Virus record (IMG/VR): IMGVR_UViG_3300025168_016729
Coordinates: 1-64,000 of that record
Reading direction: 5' to 3' (one strand)
Length of the DNA: 64,000 nucleotides
Origin: a virus
Positions 37,058-45,672 of this stretch are shown here, piece after piece. A model generated the notes under the pieces. It did not search any database. It saw nothing but the letters and a program-made list of their open reading frames with translations, and had not been told where the DNA came from. The stretch's first letter is position 1; each line of letters starts with the position of its first letter. The translations under genes were made by a program, and so were the position numbers.

Positions 37058-38488
37058 TTATGTGTCCCCTTTTTTCCACTTAGTTGCTAAAAAAGCTCTT
37101 GGATCCATTATATGTGCCATAGACTTTGCTCTTCTTCGTTTTCTTATTTCTAAATGAAGGTGAGGTCCAGTAGTGCCGCCAGCACCCAGAGAATCTTTAG
37201 CTCCACCTGATAATCCGATACAGGTTCCACGATCAACCATATCTCCCTCTCTTACGAGAACCTGACTCATGTGGAAATAACAAGAATGGATAGACCGTGA
37301 TCCCTTACCTCCATAGCCACTATGCTCAATAATAATATAAGATAAGTTCTTATTAGTGGGTATTCCCCCATTAGGAACGGCTGCCACAACCTTTCCAGGC
37401 AACACTGATAGAGTTGGAGTTCCTTGAGGACATGATATATCTTGCCCCATGTGAGGGCGGCTTAATTTTTGAAGCTTTCCGTTTTTTCTTACCGTGATCG
37501 TACGGTACGGATTAATTGGGGATGTTAAATTGGCTGGTGATATAGCAGAACGTGTATTCACATTATAAGCTCCATATACTAATGGCCACGCTGGATATTC
37601 AGCATTAGGGTCCTGTGACCCTGAAGGGACTGCCGACGCAAATGCGGCTACATATTCTTCAAGGCTAGATACTTTTTTACAGTCCGGAAGATTAGTTGTT
37701 GAAGAAATAGAATCTTGATCTTCCTCTGTTATTTGTTGAGGATTATTTGTACCCGGTGATGCCCCATCATTTTGTGTTGTTCTTTCCACTGTAGATGTTC
37801 TATTTTGGAAAGAAGAATTTATTGTTTGAGGACTATTCTGACCCACTGTGTTATCTTGATTAGGTAGGTCCGGCTTTTCATCTTGAGGTGCAGTTCCGGC
37901 TAACTCTAAAAATTTACATGCTGCTTGTCCTAGCAGCATTCGCCCTGACGCAGTATTAATGGCATTATTTTGAGCCCTGGCAGCATTTGCCTGTGGAGAT
38001 CCATCTATTGGATTCTGTATAAAAGATATTATTTTTCCATTACCATATTCTTGAAATTTATTATTTTCATCTATAAAAGCTACACCAACAGTAGACCCAA
38101 TTAAAGGTATCTCATCTAGTGGTCCCGCAAACGTGGGATACATCCTGATGATAGAGGGGTGAAAATTAAACTTAAAAGGATCAGGATACATACTGTGTAG
38201 TTCTGGAATAGCTGCACGAACAACAAACATATTAGACTTATTAGAACCAAGGTTCCCAAAACTTAATATATTGGGGACGTTCCCCCTCTCTACATCTATA
38301 ACTACAGCGTTATAAACATGATTATTATGCGCCTTTGTTTTGTACTGGTTTATAGTGGCCCGTTGTTGGCTATCTAAAAAAGTTGTCTTACCAGGAACAT
38401 ATTGAGGCTGTATCTTGCGACTTCCAGGATTGGTACCTCTATTTTTATCAATTATAGATTGGATAGAATTCTTGTTTTTTGCCACCAA
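37058..38488 (-). CDS. Tail-associated M23 (LytM) peptidoglycan endopeptidase
   Basis: A 476-residue protein. An N-terminal OB-like region (about 55-160: VYNAVVIDVERG, IPLIGSTVGVAFID, YGNGKIISF) resembles the start of gp5-type hub proteins. A Gln/Asn/Thr-rich linker (about 200-265) leads to a C-terminal M23 zinc peptidase with H346-x3-D350 (PHMGQDIS) and H443-L-H445-L-E, plus the usual HMS segment near 406. It should cut peptide cross-links of Gram-negative peptidoglycan during DNA entry. The start is TTG at 38488 or the GTG just after it; GAGG lies 5 or 8 bases upstream respectively. No signal peptide, which fits a virion enzyme. Confidence 0.85.
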   Translation of the reverse strand: MVAKNKNSIQSIIDKNRGTNPGSRKIQPQYVPGKTTFLDSQQRATINQYKTKAHNNHVYNAVVIDVERGNVPNILSFGNLGSNKSNMFVVRAAIPELHSMYPDPFKFNFHPSIIRMYPTFAGPLDEIPLIGSTVGVAFIDENNKFQEYGNGKIISFIQNPIDGSPQANAARAQNNAINTASGRMLLGQAACKFLELAGTAPQDEKPDLPNQDNTVGQNSPQTINSSFQNRTSTVERTTQNDGASPGTNNPQQITEEDQDSISSTTNLPDCKKVSSLEEYVAAFASAVPSGSQDPNAEYPAWPLVYGAYNVNTRSAISPANLTSPINPYRTITVRKNGKLQKLSRPHMGQDISCPQGTPTLSVLPGKVVAAVPNGGIPTNKNLSYIIIEHSGYGGKGSRSIHSCYFHMSQVLVREGDMVDRGTCIGLSGGAKDSLGAGGTTGPHLHLEIRKRRRAKSMAHIMDPRAFLATKWKKGDT

Positions 38489-38779
38489 TCAATCCTCTTT
38501 TATCAAATCAAACAACTCTTTCTTATCTTCATCGCTTAACGATTGAGCCTGAGAACTTGTTTCCTGTTTAAAAACTAGAGTGGCCAACTTAACCAATTGC
38601 TCGTTGCTTCTTTGTAGGGTTTCTACAAATTTTGCAGCAGTAGAACCAGAATCAGCGTACCGCTCTCGGGAAACATTCATATATTCCTTTAGTTGAGAAA
38701 GAAGATCCTCAGTTTCCTGACGGTCGTTGTTGATATTTTCCAATGCTTGTTCAATAAGCGAGCCGAGATCTTTTTTCAT
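38489..38779 (-). CDS. Small coiled-coil hypothetical protein
   Basis: A 96-residue, almost wholly helical protein (LIEQALENINNDRQETEDLL, LQRSNEQLVKLATLVFK, ending DKKELFDLIKED). GAGGAC precedes the ATG. I recall similar small proteins in other marine T4-like phages, but their role is unknown to me. It starts the block that leads into the M23 and baseplate genes, with its TGA directly before the peptidase start, so a chaperone or assembly role in the tail is possible. Confidence 0.65.
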   Translation of the reverse strand: MKKDLGSLIEQALENINNDRQETEDLLSQLKEYMNVSRERYADSGSTAAKFVETLQRSNEQLVKLATLVFKQETSSQAQSLSDEDKKELFDLIKED

Positions 38780-38797
38780 TAGTTTGTGTCCTCAGTT

Positions 38798-38805
38798 GTA
38801 AATAG
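38798..38805 (-). promoter_or_regulatory. CTATTTAC motif (variant of the candidate promoter element)
   Basis: CTATTTACAACTGAGGAC precedes the ATG at 38779 and holds its ribosome site a few bases on. One mismatch from the CTATTTAT core seen elsewhere. Confidence 0.35.
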
Positions 38806-38809
38806 GCAG

Positions 38810-39496
38810 TTAATTAAATTCCCCGCTGTCCCACTTAGATTTAAACAATTTATATCTTGACCTCATTTTGTTTAAACAACTTACTATCTGTTTGGTATTT
38901 AATCCAGTGATTTCCCTTAAATATAAGTAAATCGCCTTCTTATTAAAGATTTCTATTTGTTCAATATTGGTCATCAAGGTTATAACAGCATTTAAAACTT
39001 TTTGCTCGTTTGGCTTCATTGGAATTTCTTGCCATCTTTCAATCTCAGATAATAGTGATTTCCAAAATTGAGCTTCCTCTACAGAGTCTAGTAAATTGGG
39101 TTGACTGGAACTTTGTATGGCATCAATTTCTTTAACCATAGAATCATAAGTTACTTCTCTTCTGTTTTTGTTTGTTTGTTTTTTTGCTTTATGAGTAAAC
39201 CAGTTCTTAGTTACAACTGAAAAATATGAAAAAGCTTTCGTTCCCTGAGTTGGGTCAAACTTACTAAGGATTGTGGTCAGCCAAATTTTGCAATCTTCTT
39301 TTAAATAATCTATATTTTCTAAACTAGTAAACTTGTATGTATAAACAATTTTATCTACTAGTTCATTAAAAGCTGGCTGTATATCATTCACATATAAGCC
39401 TGTTCTAATAGAATTATCCTCAGTACTGCAATATTTTATTATTGCATTCTCTGTATCTTTAGTAAAATAGTGCCTCTTAGATTTAGATTTCTTCAT
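38810..39496 (-). CDS. Phage late sigma factor, T4 gp55-like
   Basis: A 228-residue protein. The region DCKIWLTTILSKFDPTQGTK followed by AFSYFSVVTKNWFTHKAKK looks like sigma region 2 as kept in T4 gp55, which recruits host RNA polymerase to late promoters with the sliding clamp. The C-terminal part (YLREITGLNTKQIVSCLNKM) resembles a short helix-turn-helix. I chose the ATG at 39496; a TTG at 39511 would add five residues. It overlaps the gene upstream by 14 bases. With gp55-like proteins, late promoters are short -10-type elements, which fits the CTATTTAT motif found in this window. Confidence 0.72.
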   Translation of the reverse strand: MKKSKSKRHYFTKDTENAIIKYCSTEDNSIRTGLYVNDIQPAFNELVDKIVYTYKFTSLENIDYLKEDCKIWLTTILSKFDPTQGTKAFSYFSVVTKNWFTHKAKKQTNKNRREVTYDSMVKEIDAIQSSSQPNLLDSVEEAQFWKSLLSEIERWQEIPMKPNEQKVLNAVITLMTNIEQIEIFNKKAIYLYLREITGLNTKQIVSCLNKMRSRYKLFKSKWDSGEFN

Positions 39497-39773
39497 CTTC
39501 GTCGTTTCCAAGCATCTGGCTCACTAAAATATCTAACTCGTCATAAGTTTCAATCATTTGTTTTGTTTCTTTCAGTAAAGACTGGATAATTGGTTCGCCA
39601 TAATACACTTCCATGTCATATACCTCTTTTATTAAAATTTTATATTGCAGTACACTTTGTTTGAAAAATCCTAATGTTTCCCACCATGTTTGTACTCGTT
39701 TCATATATTCTCGGATATACCAAATTAAGAGAATATTGATTAGGGCACTAATGATAAAAAAATATAAGTACAT
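39483..39773 (-). CDS. Small membrane-anchored protein
   Basis: A 96-residue protein with one N-terminal membrane segment (YFFIISALINILLIWYI) followed by a basic residue pair and a helical cytoplasmic domain with acidic end (QMLGNDEDEEI). The charge layout predicts N-out, C-in. Members of this type occur next to sigma-factor and FmdB-like genes in related phages as far as I recall. No enzymatic motif. It could act at the host membrane during infection; function unknown. Confidence 0.65.
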   Translation of the reverse strand: MYLYFFIISALINILLIWYIREYMKRVQTWWETLGFFKQSVLQYKILIKEVYDMEVYYGEPIIQSLLKETKQMIETYDELDILVSQMLGNDEDEEI

Positions 39774-39774
39774 T

Positions 39775-40035
39775 TTATTTTCTTTGTTTTTTCAAATCTT
39801 GTTTATGTTTATCTAAATCACTCGCAGCCTCTTTAATTGCTTTTATGACTTCTTGTCCGGTAGTTTTTTTTTCAAGCGATTTAGAATCCCTGCTTGTATA
39901 ATTTACTGATGTTATTATTTTGGACAGGAATCCTTCGGCACCACACAATTGACACTCATTAAGTACAGATCTGTAGGGATGACGATGTTCAAAATGTTTC
40001 ACACATTTATCGCATGAATAACTATAAAGAGGCAC
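39775..40035 (-). CDS. FmdB-type zinc-ribbon protein
   Basis: An 86-residue protein beginning PLYSYSCDKCVKHFEHRHPY with a second pair ECQLCGAEG. The two CxxC pairs form the zinc ribbon of the FmdB/putative regulatory family, which is usually found at protein N-termini. The C-terminal half is basic and helical (LDKHKQDLKKQRK). The start is GTG at 40035. It may bind nucleic acid or the transcription machinery, given its place beside the sigma factor, but this is a guess. Confidence 0.75.
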   Translation of the reverse strand: MPLYSYSCDKCVKHFEHRHPYRSVLNECQLCGAEGFLSKIITSVNYTSRDSKSLEKKTTGQEVIKAIKEAASDLDKHKQDLKKQRK

Positions 40036-40043
40036 TTTAAATT

Positions 40044-40205
40044 TTATTCTTCAATTTTAAAAGTTGGAGGATTAGAAACAAATACCTCATCATCTTTAAC
40101 TTCTAAGTCCCAATTACGTAAAAGTTCAGTAATGTCTTGTTCTTCCGTAAGACACTTTTGTAAAGTCATCAGAAGGGTCCCTACGGCTTGGTTTGATAGT
40201 TTCAT
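40044..40205 (-). CDS. Small 53-residue conserved phage protein
   Basis: A short frame starting at the ATG at 40205, which overlaps the TAA of gmd (TAATG). The sequence [19 protein letters not shown], then EEQDITELLRNWDLEVKDD and a PP-T-F ending, resembles a small protein I recall from many T4-like marine phages. It is acidic and helical at first, then a short beta end. Strong coupling with gmd and a tidy fit to the gap support it. Function unknown. Confidence 0.72.
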   Translation of the reverse strand: MKLSNQAVGTLLMTLQKCLTEEQDITELLRNWDLEVKDDEVFVSNPPTFKIEE

Positions 40206-41191
40206 TATTTTATCTCCTTATTTTGGATATATTTGAAGTCAGCTTCAAACATTATCTTTGCTAGTTCTTTAAATCTGGTTTTTGGTTCCCACTTTAATTG
40301 TTCTCGTGCTTTTGATGGGTCTCCCAAAAGCAACGGAACCTCGTGAGGGCGAAAAAGTCTCTCATCTATATGAACATATTTTTCAACGTCCAGGTCTGCA
40401 TGATTAAACACTTCTTCTAAAAATTCTCTAACTGTGTGAGTTTCGCCTGTCGCTATAACAAAGTCATCAGGTTTTTCTTCCTGCAACATTAGCCACATAG
40501 CCTCTACGTAATCCTTGGCATATCCCCAATCTCTCTTGGCATCTAGGTTACCTAAGAATAATTTTTCTTGAAGACCTAGTTTAATCCGTGCCGCTGCTAA
40601 AGTTATTTTACGAGTAACAAAAGTCTCGCCTCTGCGAGGCGATTCATGATTAAAAAGAATACCGCTACATAATTTAAGATCATATGATTCACGATAATTG
40701 CGGATCAAATGATGGGCAAAAACTTTTGCGCACGCATAGGGTGATGCAGGTTGGAGAATAGTATCCTCGGATTGGGGAACCTCTGGGTTGTCTCCGAACA
40801 TTTCAGAAGAAGATGCTTGGTAAAATTTAGTATGTGGGGATACACTTTTAATAGCATTTAATAATCTCATTGTTCCAATGGCCACGCCATCTACAGTATT
40901 TTCAGGTATATCAAAGGATACACGAACATGAGACTGAGCAGCAAGATTATACAATTCATCCGGCTGATACTTTATCAATAATGAATACATACACGATGAA
41001 TCATTTAGATCAAAATATTCTAGGGTAAAATTATCATGATCATAAATATGGTTTATTCTATCTGTATTAATGAGTGATGTTCGGCGTTTAAGTCCTACTA
41101 CTTTATAATTCTTTTCTAATAACAACTCAGCAAGATATGATCCATCTTGTCCTGTAATGCCAGTAATTAAAGCTATTTTTTGTTTGGTCAT
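40205..41191 (-). CDS. gmd: GDP-mannose 4,6-dehydratase
   Basis: A 328-residue extended short-chain dehydrogenase that converts GDP-D-mannose to GDP-4-keto-6-deoxy-D-mannose. The NAD(P) site GITGQDG is at residues 11-17, the catalytic Ser-Glu pair is in SSSEMFG (about 128-133), and Y152-x3-K156 lies in PYACAKVFA. The C-terminal [15 protein letters not shown] is diagnostic of this family. Its product is the common substrate for the three sugar enzymes encoded just upstream (GDP-fucose/colitose synthase, ColD-like dehydratase, perosamine-synthase-like aminotransferase). It ends the sugar cassette in transcription order. Confidence 0.92.
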   Translation of the reverse strand: MTKQKIALITGITGQDGSYLAELLLEKNYKVVGLKRRTSLINTDRINHIYDHDNFTLEYFDLNDSSCMYSLLIKYQPDELYNLAAQSHVRVSFDIPENTVDGVAIGTMRLLNAIKSVSPHTKFYQASSSEMFGDNPEVPQSEDTILQPASPYACAKVFAHHLIRNYRESYDLKLCSGILFNHESPRRGETFVTRKITLAAARIKLGLQEKLFLGNLDAKRDWGYAKDYVEAMWLMLQEEKPDDFVIATGETHTVREFLEEVFNHADLDVEKYVHIDERLFRPHEVPLLLGDPSKAREQLKWEPKTRFKELAKIMFEADFKYIQNKEIK

Positions 41192-41212
41192 AATTCATTT
41201 TACACTTAAAAT

Positions 41213-42148
41213 TTATTTTTTATAGCCTCTAATGTTCGGATAACTATTTTTAAACCACTCACAGGTCTCTAAAAGACCTTTTTCTATATTTGTATATGAA
41301 GACAGAGGAAACCCTAATGATTCTAAATTTGCATTTGAAGAGGGTTTCTTATGTTGTCCAGAAAGTTCCGAAATATTCCAATTAATGTCTGTTTTTAAAT
41401 CCATTATCTTATGAATCAAGTTTGCCAAATCTTTAATACTAAGACTAGAAGTGTTTCCTATGTTTATAGGGTGCTCTCCATCATAGTTTTCCAATAAAAA
41501 TAAAACAACCCTAGCAATATCACCTACATAAGTAAATTCCCGTATCGGTGATCCATCGCCCCACAATTCTACATTTGTATTATTAATTTTTGCTTCGTGC
41601 ATTTTCCTTATCATAGCCGGAATAACATGAGAATCCTCTAAATCAAAGTTGTCATATTTCCCATACATATTATTAGGAACTACCGTAATGAAATTAGACC
41701 CATATTGTTGACGATATGCTCGGGACTGCACATCCAACATTCTCTTTGCATATGCATAGGCAAAGTTAGTCCAATGAGGTTCGCCAAGGTGTATATTTTT
41801 TTCTTCTAAAGGGTAGGTAGTAGATGCCGGATAAACACAAGTACTCAACATAGACAAAAGCTTCTTCACATTGTATTTAGCAGCACACTTAAGGACGTTA
41901 GTGTTGATTAAAATATTGTCGTTATAGAAGTCAGCCAAATACGAATGATTTGCTTTTACTCCACCTACTCGTGCGGCTAAGTGAATTACAGACTCTGGCT
42001 TATATTTTTCAAACATACTGGCGCACTGGGAATATTCCCTGAGGTCGTATTGCTTAGAGGAAACAAAGTTGGCATTAGGTACAATCTCCTGAAGGGATTT
42101 ACCCACCATCCCAGAGCCGCCTGTTACTAGTAGTTTGTCTTCTTTCAC
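41213..42148 (-). CDS. GDP-L-fucose / GDP-L-colitose synthase (epimerase-reductase)
   Basis: A 311-residue short-chain dehydrogenase of the GDP-fucose synthase family: NADP site VTGGSGMVG, then IHLAARVGGVKANH, catalytic Ser in LSTCVYP, and Y-x3-K in AYAYAKRML. These enzymes epimerise C5 (and C3 in fucose) and reduce C4. With the ColD-like gene directly upstream, the product may be GDP-L-colitose (ColC role) rather than GDP-L-fucose; sequence alone does not separate them. The start is GTG at 42148, directly after the TAG of the ColD-like gene. Confidence 0.85.
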   Translation of the reverse strand: MKEDKLLVTGGSGMVGKSLQEIVPNANFVSSKQYDLREYSQCASMFEKYKPESVIHLAARVGGVKANHSYLADFYNDNILINTNVLKCAAKYNVKKLLSMLSTCVYPASTTYPLEEKNIHLGEPHWTNFAYAYAKRMLDVQSRAYRQQYGSNFITVVPNNMYGKYDNFDLEDSHVIPAMIRKMHEAKINNTNVELWGDGSPIREFTYVGDIARVVLFLLENYDGEHPINIGNTSSLSIKDLANLIHKIMDLKTDINWNISELSGQHKKPSSNANLESLGFPLSSYTNIEKGLLETCEWFKNSYPNIRGYKK

Positions 42149-43306
42149 CTACTTTACTGAAGAATTAATAATATCAGAAATAATATCAATCTCCACCTCT
42201 CCCATTTCATGATTGTTTGGGATATACATGCCAAACTTATCTACTTTTTCTGCATTAGGTAAAGATACTTCACCATAATGCTGCTTCCATACTGGTTGAT
42301 TCCCCAGGTTTCCGCAGACCAGAGGCCTTACTTCTATATCAGCATTTTGAAGATTTTCAACAATCTTTTCACGATGAGGAGAAATTACTGGATATGCAAA
42401 ATTAGAAACATACTCATCCTTACGAATCTCAGGAGACCAAAAATCGTTTTTAATTTTATCAGCGTAGAGTTGATAATTATGTTCACGAACTTTGCACATA
42501 TTAGCTGCCTTCTTAAGTTGGTTAATTCCAATAAAGGCGCTTAGATCCGTGGACCTTAAATTAAAGCCAAAATGATAAAATTTATATAGGTTTTCAAAAT
42601 CTGAAACTTGATGGGCTTCTCTCAAAGAATTTCTATGATCTTCGTCCATGTCTCTATCCCAACCATGACTGCGGATACTCTTCAAGACATTATAAATCTC
42701 GCGATCATCAGTGTTAATAACACCACCCTCTATTGTAGATAAGTGATGTCCAAAATAAGTTGAAAAAGTACCCATAAGACCAAAGGATCCTAAATTTTTT
42801 CCTTTATGCCGAGAACCAAACGACTCACATGCATCTTCAAGAGGTATAACATTATATTTTCTACAAAGATCTAAAATTTTATCCATCCGAGGGACGAGAC
42901 CCAAAATAGAAACAATAATTACTGCTGCTGGGTTGTTCTTTTTATATATGTCTTCTAAATGATGCAGATCAACAGATAGATCTTCTAGGTTACAATCACA
43001 TAAGATGGGGTTAAGTCCTAGTTGAACAACTGGTGCTAAATCAGTAGCCCATGAAACGGCGGGTACAACCACCGTGTCTCCTTTTTTTATTTTGCCCGTT
43101 TCTAGCAACGTATATAGCATTAGTAAATTAGCAGATGATCCTGAATTGACAAAGACGCTATATTTAGTTCCTATAAATTTAGACCACTCTTCTTCAAAAG
43201 TAACTGTAAGCTCTCCTTTTGTTAGCCGTGGATACGTTTGGAGCCACTCTATTAGCTTATCAATATCTTGGTTATCAATTGTATTTTTAACTAAGGGTAT
43301 TTTCAT
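42149..43306 (-). CDS. GDP-4-keto-6-deoxymannose 3-dehydratase, ColD-like (catalytic Lys replaced by His)
   Basis: A 385-residue PLP-fold protein of the DegT/DnrJ/EryC1 family. Where aminotransferases carry the Schiff-base Lys before EGG, this one has His-His (H187-H188 in STYFGHHLSTIEGG). That change marks the sugar 3-dehydratases ColD and RfbH/E1. It lacks the extra C-terminal Cys cluster of E1, matches ColD in length, and sits beside gmd, whose product ColD uses. Other features include PLEDACESFGSRHKGK and AGGVINTDD-type segments. Predicted reaction: removal of the C3 hydroxyl of GDP-4-keto-6-deoxymannose, using glutamate to recycle PMP. Confidence 0.85.
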   Translation of the reverse strand: MKIPLVKNTIDNQDIDKLIEWLQTYPRLTKGELTVTFEEEWSKFIGTKYSVFVNSGSSANLLMLYTLLETGKIKKGDTVVVPAVSWATDLAPVVQLGLNPILCDCNLEDLSVDLHHLEDIYKKNNPAAVIIVSILGLVPRMDKILDLCRKYNVIPLEDACESFGSRHKGKNLGSFGLMGTFSTYFGHHLSTIEGGVINTDDREIYNVLKSIRSHGWDRDMDEDHRNSLREAHQVSDFENLYKFYHFGFNLRSTDLSAFIGINQLKKAANMCKVREHNYQLYADKIKNDFWSPEIRKDEYVSNFAYPVISPHREKIVENLQNADIEVRPLVCGNLGNQPVWKQHYGEVSLPNAEKVDKFGMYIPNNHEMGEVEIDIISDIINSSVK

Positions 43307-44220
43307 TGGTGTATCTCCACAAAAAATTCACATTCAAAGCGCCCAACATACTCAGACCTGTGATCTTCTAAAAAATTTTCTGATTTAGGGGACGCCAATA
43401 CCGTGTTTATTTCCTGAATAACCAGATTTAAATATTCAGTAAATCCATCTCTCCAGTGGGGTCTATATTCTTTTCTTGTCATCTCTAGAGATCCATGAAG
43501 GTCGGGTCCAACTGGTTTTATCCCATAACTTAGACTTTTAGTCCTAGGGTGGGAAAATAAAATTCCCCACAAGGCAGGAGGAAACAGATTAGTAACACCT
43601 TTTTTACCAGCCCATTCTGCCGTCACTCTTAAAAAATTTAGGGATTTCTCATTATCCTCATTGGTCAGGTTATCTTGGTATCCATATCCTGTTATTTCCT
43701 GGTTCAAATAATAGGCAGGGTGGGTGGGAAGAGCCATTTGTGTTCTAAGAAGAAGTAATGAATTGCAAGAATCATATATCATTTTGATAATATCGTATGG
43801 CTGAGGGAGGTAACATAAAGTACTATCCATAATACAAATATCATATTTCATAGAGGGTTTAAACTCTGCTATATTCTTTTCTATAAACTTTACATTTTTA
43901 TTTACTTTAAAATATTCTCGTCCTGTTTTTATGCAGGTAGAATTTATGTCTACCACTGTATAAGAAAAGGGAATGTTTTTGAAAATTTCTTTTTTTAAGA
44001 AATGGTACTTGCGGCCGTTGCCGCCGCCTATGTCAATAACTGATATTTTTTCTTTTTGTTTTGAAATTTCTAAAATATATTTCTTGAATTCTTGATCAAT
44101 TTTTGTACTGCTTATTAAAGTCTGAAGTGGGTAATCTACCGTATCGTACCCCAACTCTTCGGCGGTGTTGGGGTCGGACCATATTTTATTATTTAATGCA
44201 TCATATACATTATCATTCAT
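43303..44220 (-). CDS. SAM-dependent methyltransferase (class I-like)
   Basis: A 305-residue protein with a Rossmann-type SAM motif VIDIGGGNGRKYHFL (about 61-75), an acidic strand end in YTVVDINSTC and a post-II motif around YDICIMDSTLCYL. It overlaps both neighbours by ATGA within the sugar cassette, so it probably methylates a sugar or a glycan terminus, but the substrate cannot be read from the sequence. The C-terminal half (PPALWGILFSHPRTKSL) looks family-specific. Similar proteins occur in polysaccharide clusters. Confidence 0.75.
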   Translation of the reverse strand: MNDNVYDALNNKIWSDPNTAEELGYDTVDYPLQTLISSTKIDQEFKKYILEISKQKEKISVIDIGGGNGRKYHFLKKEIFKNIPFSYTVVDINSTCIKTGREYFKVNKNVKFIEKNIAEFKPSMKYDICIMDSTLCYLPQPYDIIKMIYDSCNSLLLLRTQMALPTHPAYYLNQEITGYGYQDNLTNEDNEKSLNFLRVTAEWAGKKGVTNLFPPALWGILFSHPRTKSLSYGIKPVGPDLHGSLEMTRKEYRPHWRDGFTEYLNLVIQEINTVLASPKSENFLEDHRSEYVGRFECEFFVEIHQ

Positions 44221-45311
44221 TTAAAAAATTCCTTAACAACACTAATAACTTTGCGTTGGTTTTCCTCTGTTAGGCTGTAAGATGAAGGAAGCGAAATTCC
44301 AGTGTCGTACGACAAAGTACTTTTTTTAAAGTTGTTTGAGTCTAGAGCTAAATTCTCATAACAAGGTTGCTTGTGAAGGGGGTAGAAAAAATCTCTAGTT
44401 TGAATGTTTTTATCAGCAAGAAATTTTTGTAGATCATTCTTGTGCTCTGTAAAATAAGAAGCAAACCAATGTACCGGCGTGATATGAGGCTTAAAACTTA
44501 GAGGATTAAGTTCGGAGATATGCTGTAACTCTCTCAAATATTTGGTACGAATTTGGTCTTTTTTATTTATAATTCTTTCCAGTTTGTTAAGTTGGGCTAG
44601 TCCAATCGCTGCTTGCATCTCTGTAAACGCAAAATTATAGCCTATGTGAGAATGAATAAAGACTCCCTTCTTGTCTCTCCCGTGGTTTTTTAAACGATAA
44701 CAGGAGGCGGCCAACTCATCATCGTTTGTAAGTACGATGCCGCCTTCTCCGCATGTGATTGTTTTATTCCCATAGAAAGATAAAATGCCTAAGTCACCAA
44801 ACGTTCCAACGTGCTGGTTATCATATTTAACTCCAACTCCCTGTGCTGCATCTTCTATCATGTATAAGCCATATTCTTTACAAATTTTTTGTAGCCTATA
44901 AAGATTAGCTGCTCCGCCATAAAGATGTACTGGCATTATTACTTTGGTCGCCGATGTTATGCTTTCTATGACTTTATCACAATTTAATCCTAAATCTTCT
45001 AAATTTATGTCAACCATTACTGGGGTGGCACCAGTCATAATTACCGCATTAGCTGTAGCGATAAAAGTCATATCAGGAACAATAACCTCGTCGCCGGGAC
45101 CTACCCCTAGAGATTTTAAGCAGCAAAACAAGGCTGCTGTTCCATTTGTCATAGAGACAGCGTGTTTGGACCCTGTTAGATCTCTAATCTTTTGTTCAAA
45201 TTCTTTTGTAAGATCGTGCTCAGTAACATAAGTGGATTCAATCACTCGTAATAACTGAACTCTCTCTTCTTCGCCAATCCACGGCTCAATCTGATTAATA
45301 AAGTCCGTCAT
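44217..45311 (-). CDS. DegT-family sugar aminotransferase, perosamine synthase-like
   Basis: A 364-residue PLP aminotransferase. K183 in SFYGNKTITCGEGG is the Schiff-base Lys, D154 in YMIEDAAQGVG binds the PLP ring nitrogen, and TNGTAAL forms the phosphate site. The motif around GNKTI and the segment GYNFAFTEMQAAIGLAQL resemble RfbE/PerA, which aminates GDP-4-keto-6-deoxymannose to GDP-perosamine. The substrate would again be the Gmd product. Other 4-keto sugars cannot be excluded. It overlaps the DUF6165-like gene by 17 bases and the methyltransferase by four. Confidence 0.85.
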   Translation of the reverse strand: MTDFINQIEPWIGEEERVQLLRVIESTYVTEHDLTKEFEQKIRDLTGSKHAVSMTNGTAALFCCLKSLGVGPGDEVIVPDMTFIATANAVIMTGATPVMVDINLEDLGLNCDKVIESITSATKVIMPVHLYGGAANLYRLQKICKEYGLYMIEDAAQGVGVKYDNQHVGTFGDLGILSFYGNKTITCGEGGIVLTNDDELAASCYRLKNHGRDKKGVFIHSHIGYNFAFTEMQAAIGLAQLNKLERIINKKDQIRTKYLRELQHISELNPLSFKPHITPVHWFASYFTEHKNDLQKFLADKNIQTRDFFYPLHKQPCYENLALDSNNFKKSTLSYDTGISLPSSYSLTEENQRKVISVVKEFFK

Positions 45312-45672
45312 AAGACTTCTGCTCTTGGATATTAGATTTGGCGTGAATATTAATCTTATTCTTTATAAGGAATCTCTTATCATTCAATTGGGCATCCAAG
45401 CGAGCATGTTTTACAAATTCATCCCCAAAATCATGGTTCTTTTCGCAATCACGAATAATATCCTCGGTTTCCCACAGGGTTAGATTAATTTCTTTCAACT
45501 CCTGTAGCATCTCTTGAGGAACAGAAACGTTATTCTCGTTGAGTCGGTGTTCCAATACACCTAATTCATGACGAACGTGTTTTAGTTTGTCTTCATCTTC
45601 AATTTTTTCTAACTTAATTTGCAAGATGGTGATTTTATCTAAAACTTCACCGATTGATACTTCTATTTTCAT
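45295..45672 (-). CDS. DUF6165-like small protein
   Basis: A 125-residue helical protein beginning MKIEVSIGEVLDKITILQIK, a start I recognise from the DUF6165 family. These proteins are found beside glycosyltransferase genes in capsule and O-antigen clusters; their role is unknown. The long heptad-like helices (KHVRHELGVLEHRLNENN and following) suggest a coiled coil, perhaps a scaffold for glycosyltransferases. Family name is from memory and should be checked. Confidence 0.65.
   Translation of the reverse strand: MKIEVSIGEVLDKITILQIKLEKIEDEDKLKHVRHELGVLEHRLNENNVSVPQEMLQELKEINLTLWETEDIIRDCEKNHDFGDEFVKHARLDAQLNDKRFLIKNKINIHAKSNIQEQKSYDGLY

Noticed and set aside
42149-43306. The His-His protein as an ordinary sugar aminotransferase
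   Set aside because: The Schiff-base Lys is absent from the EGG motif, so it cannot work as a normal PLP aminotransferase; the pattern is that of ColD or E1 dehydratases.
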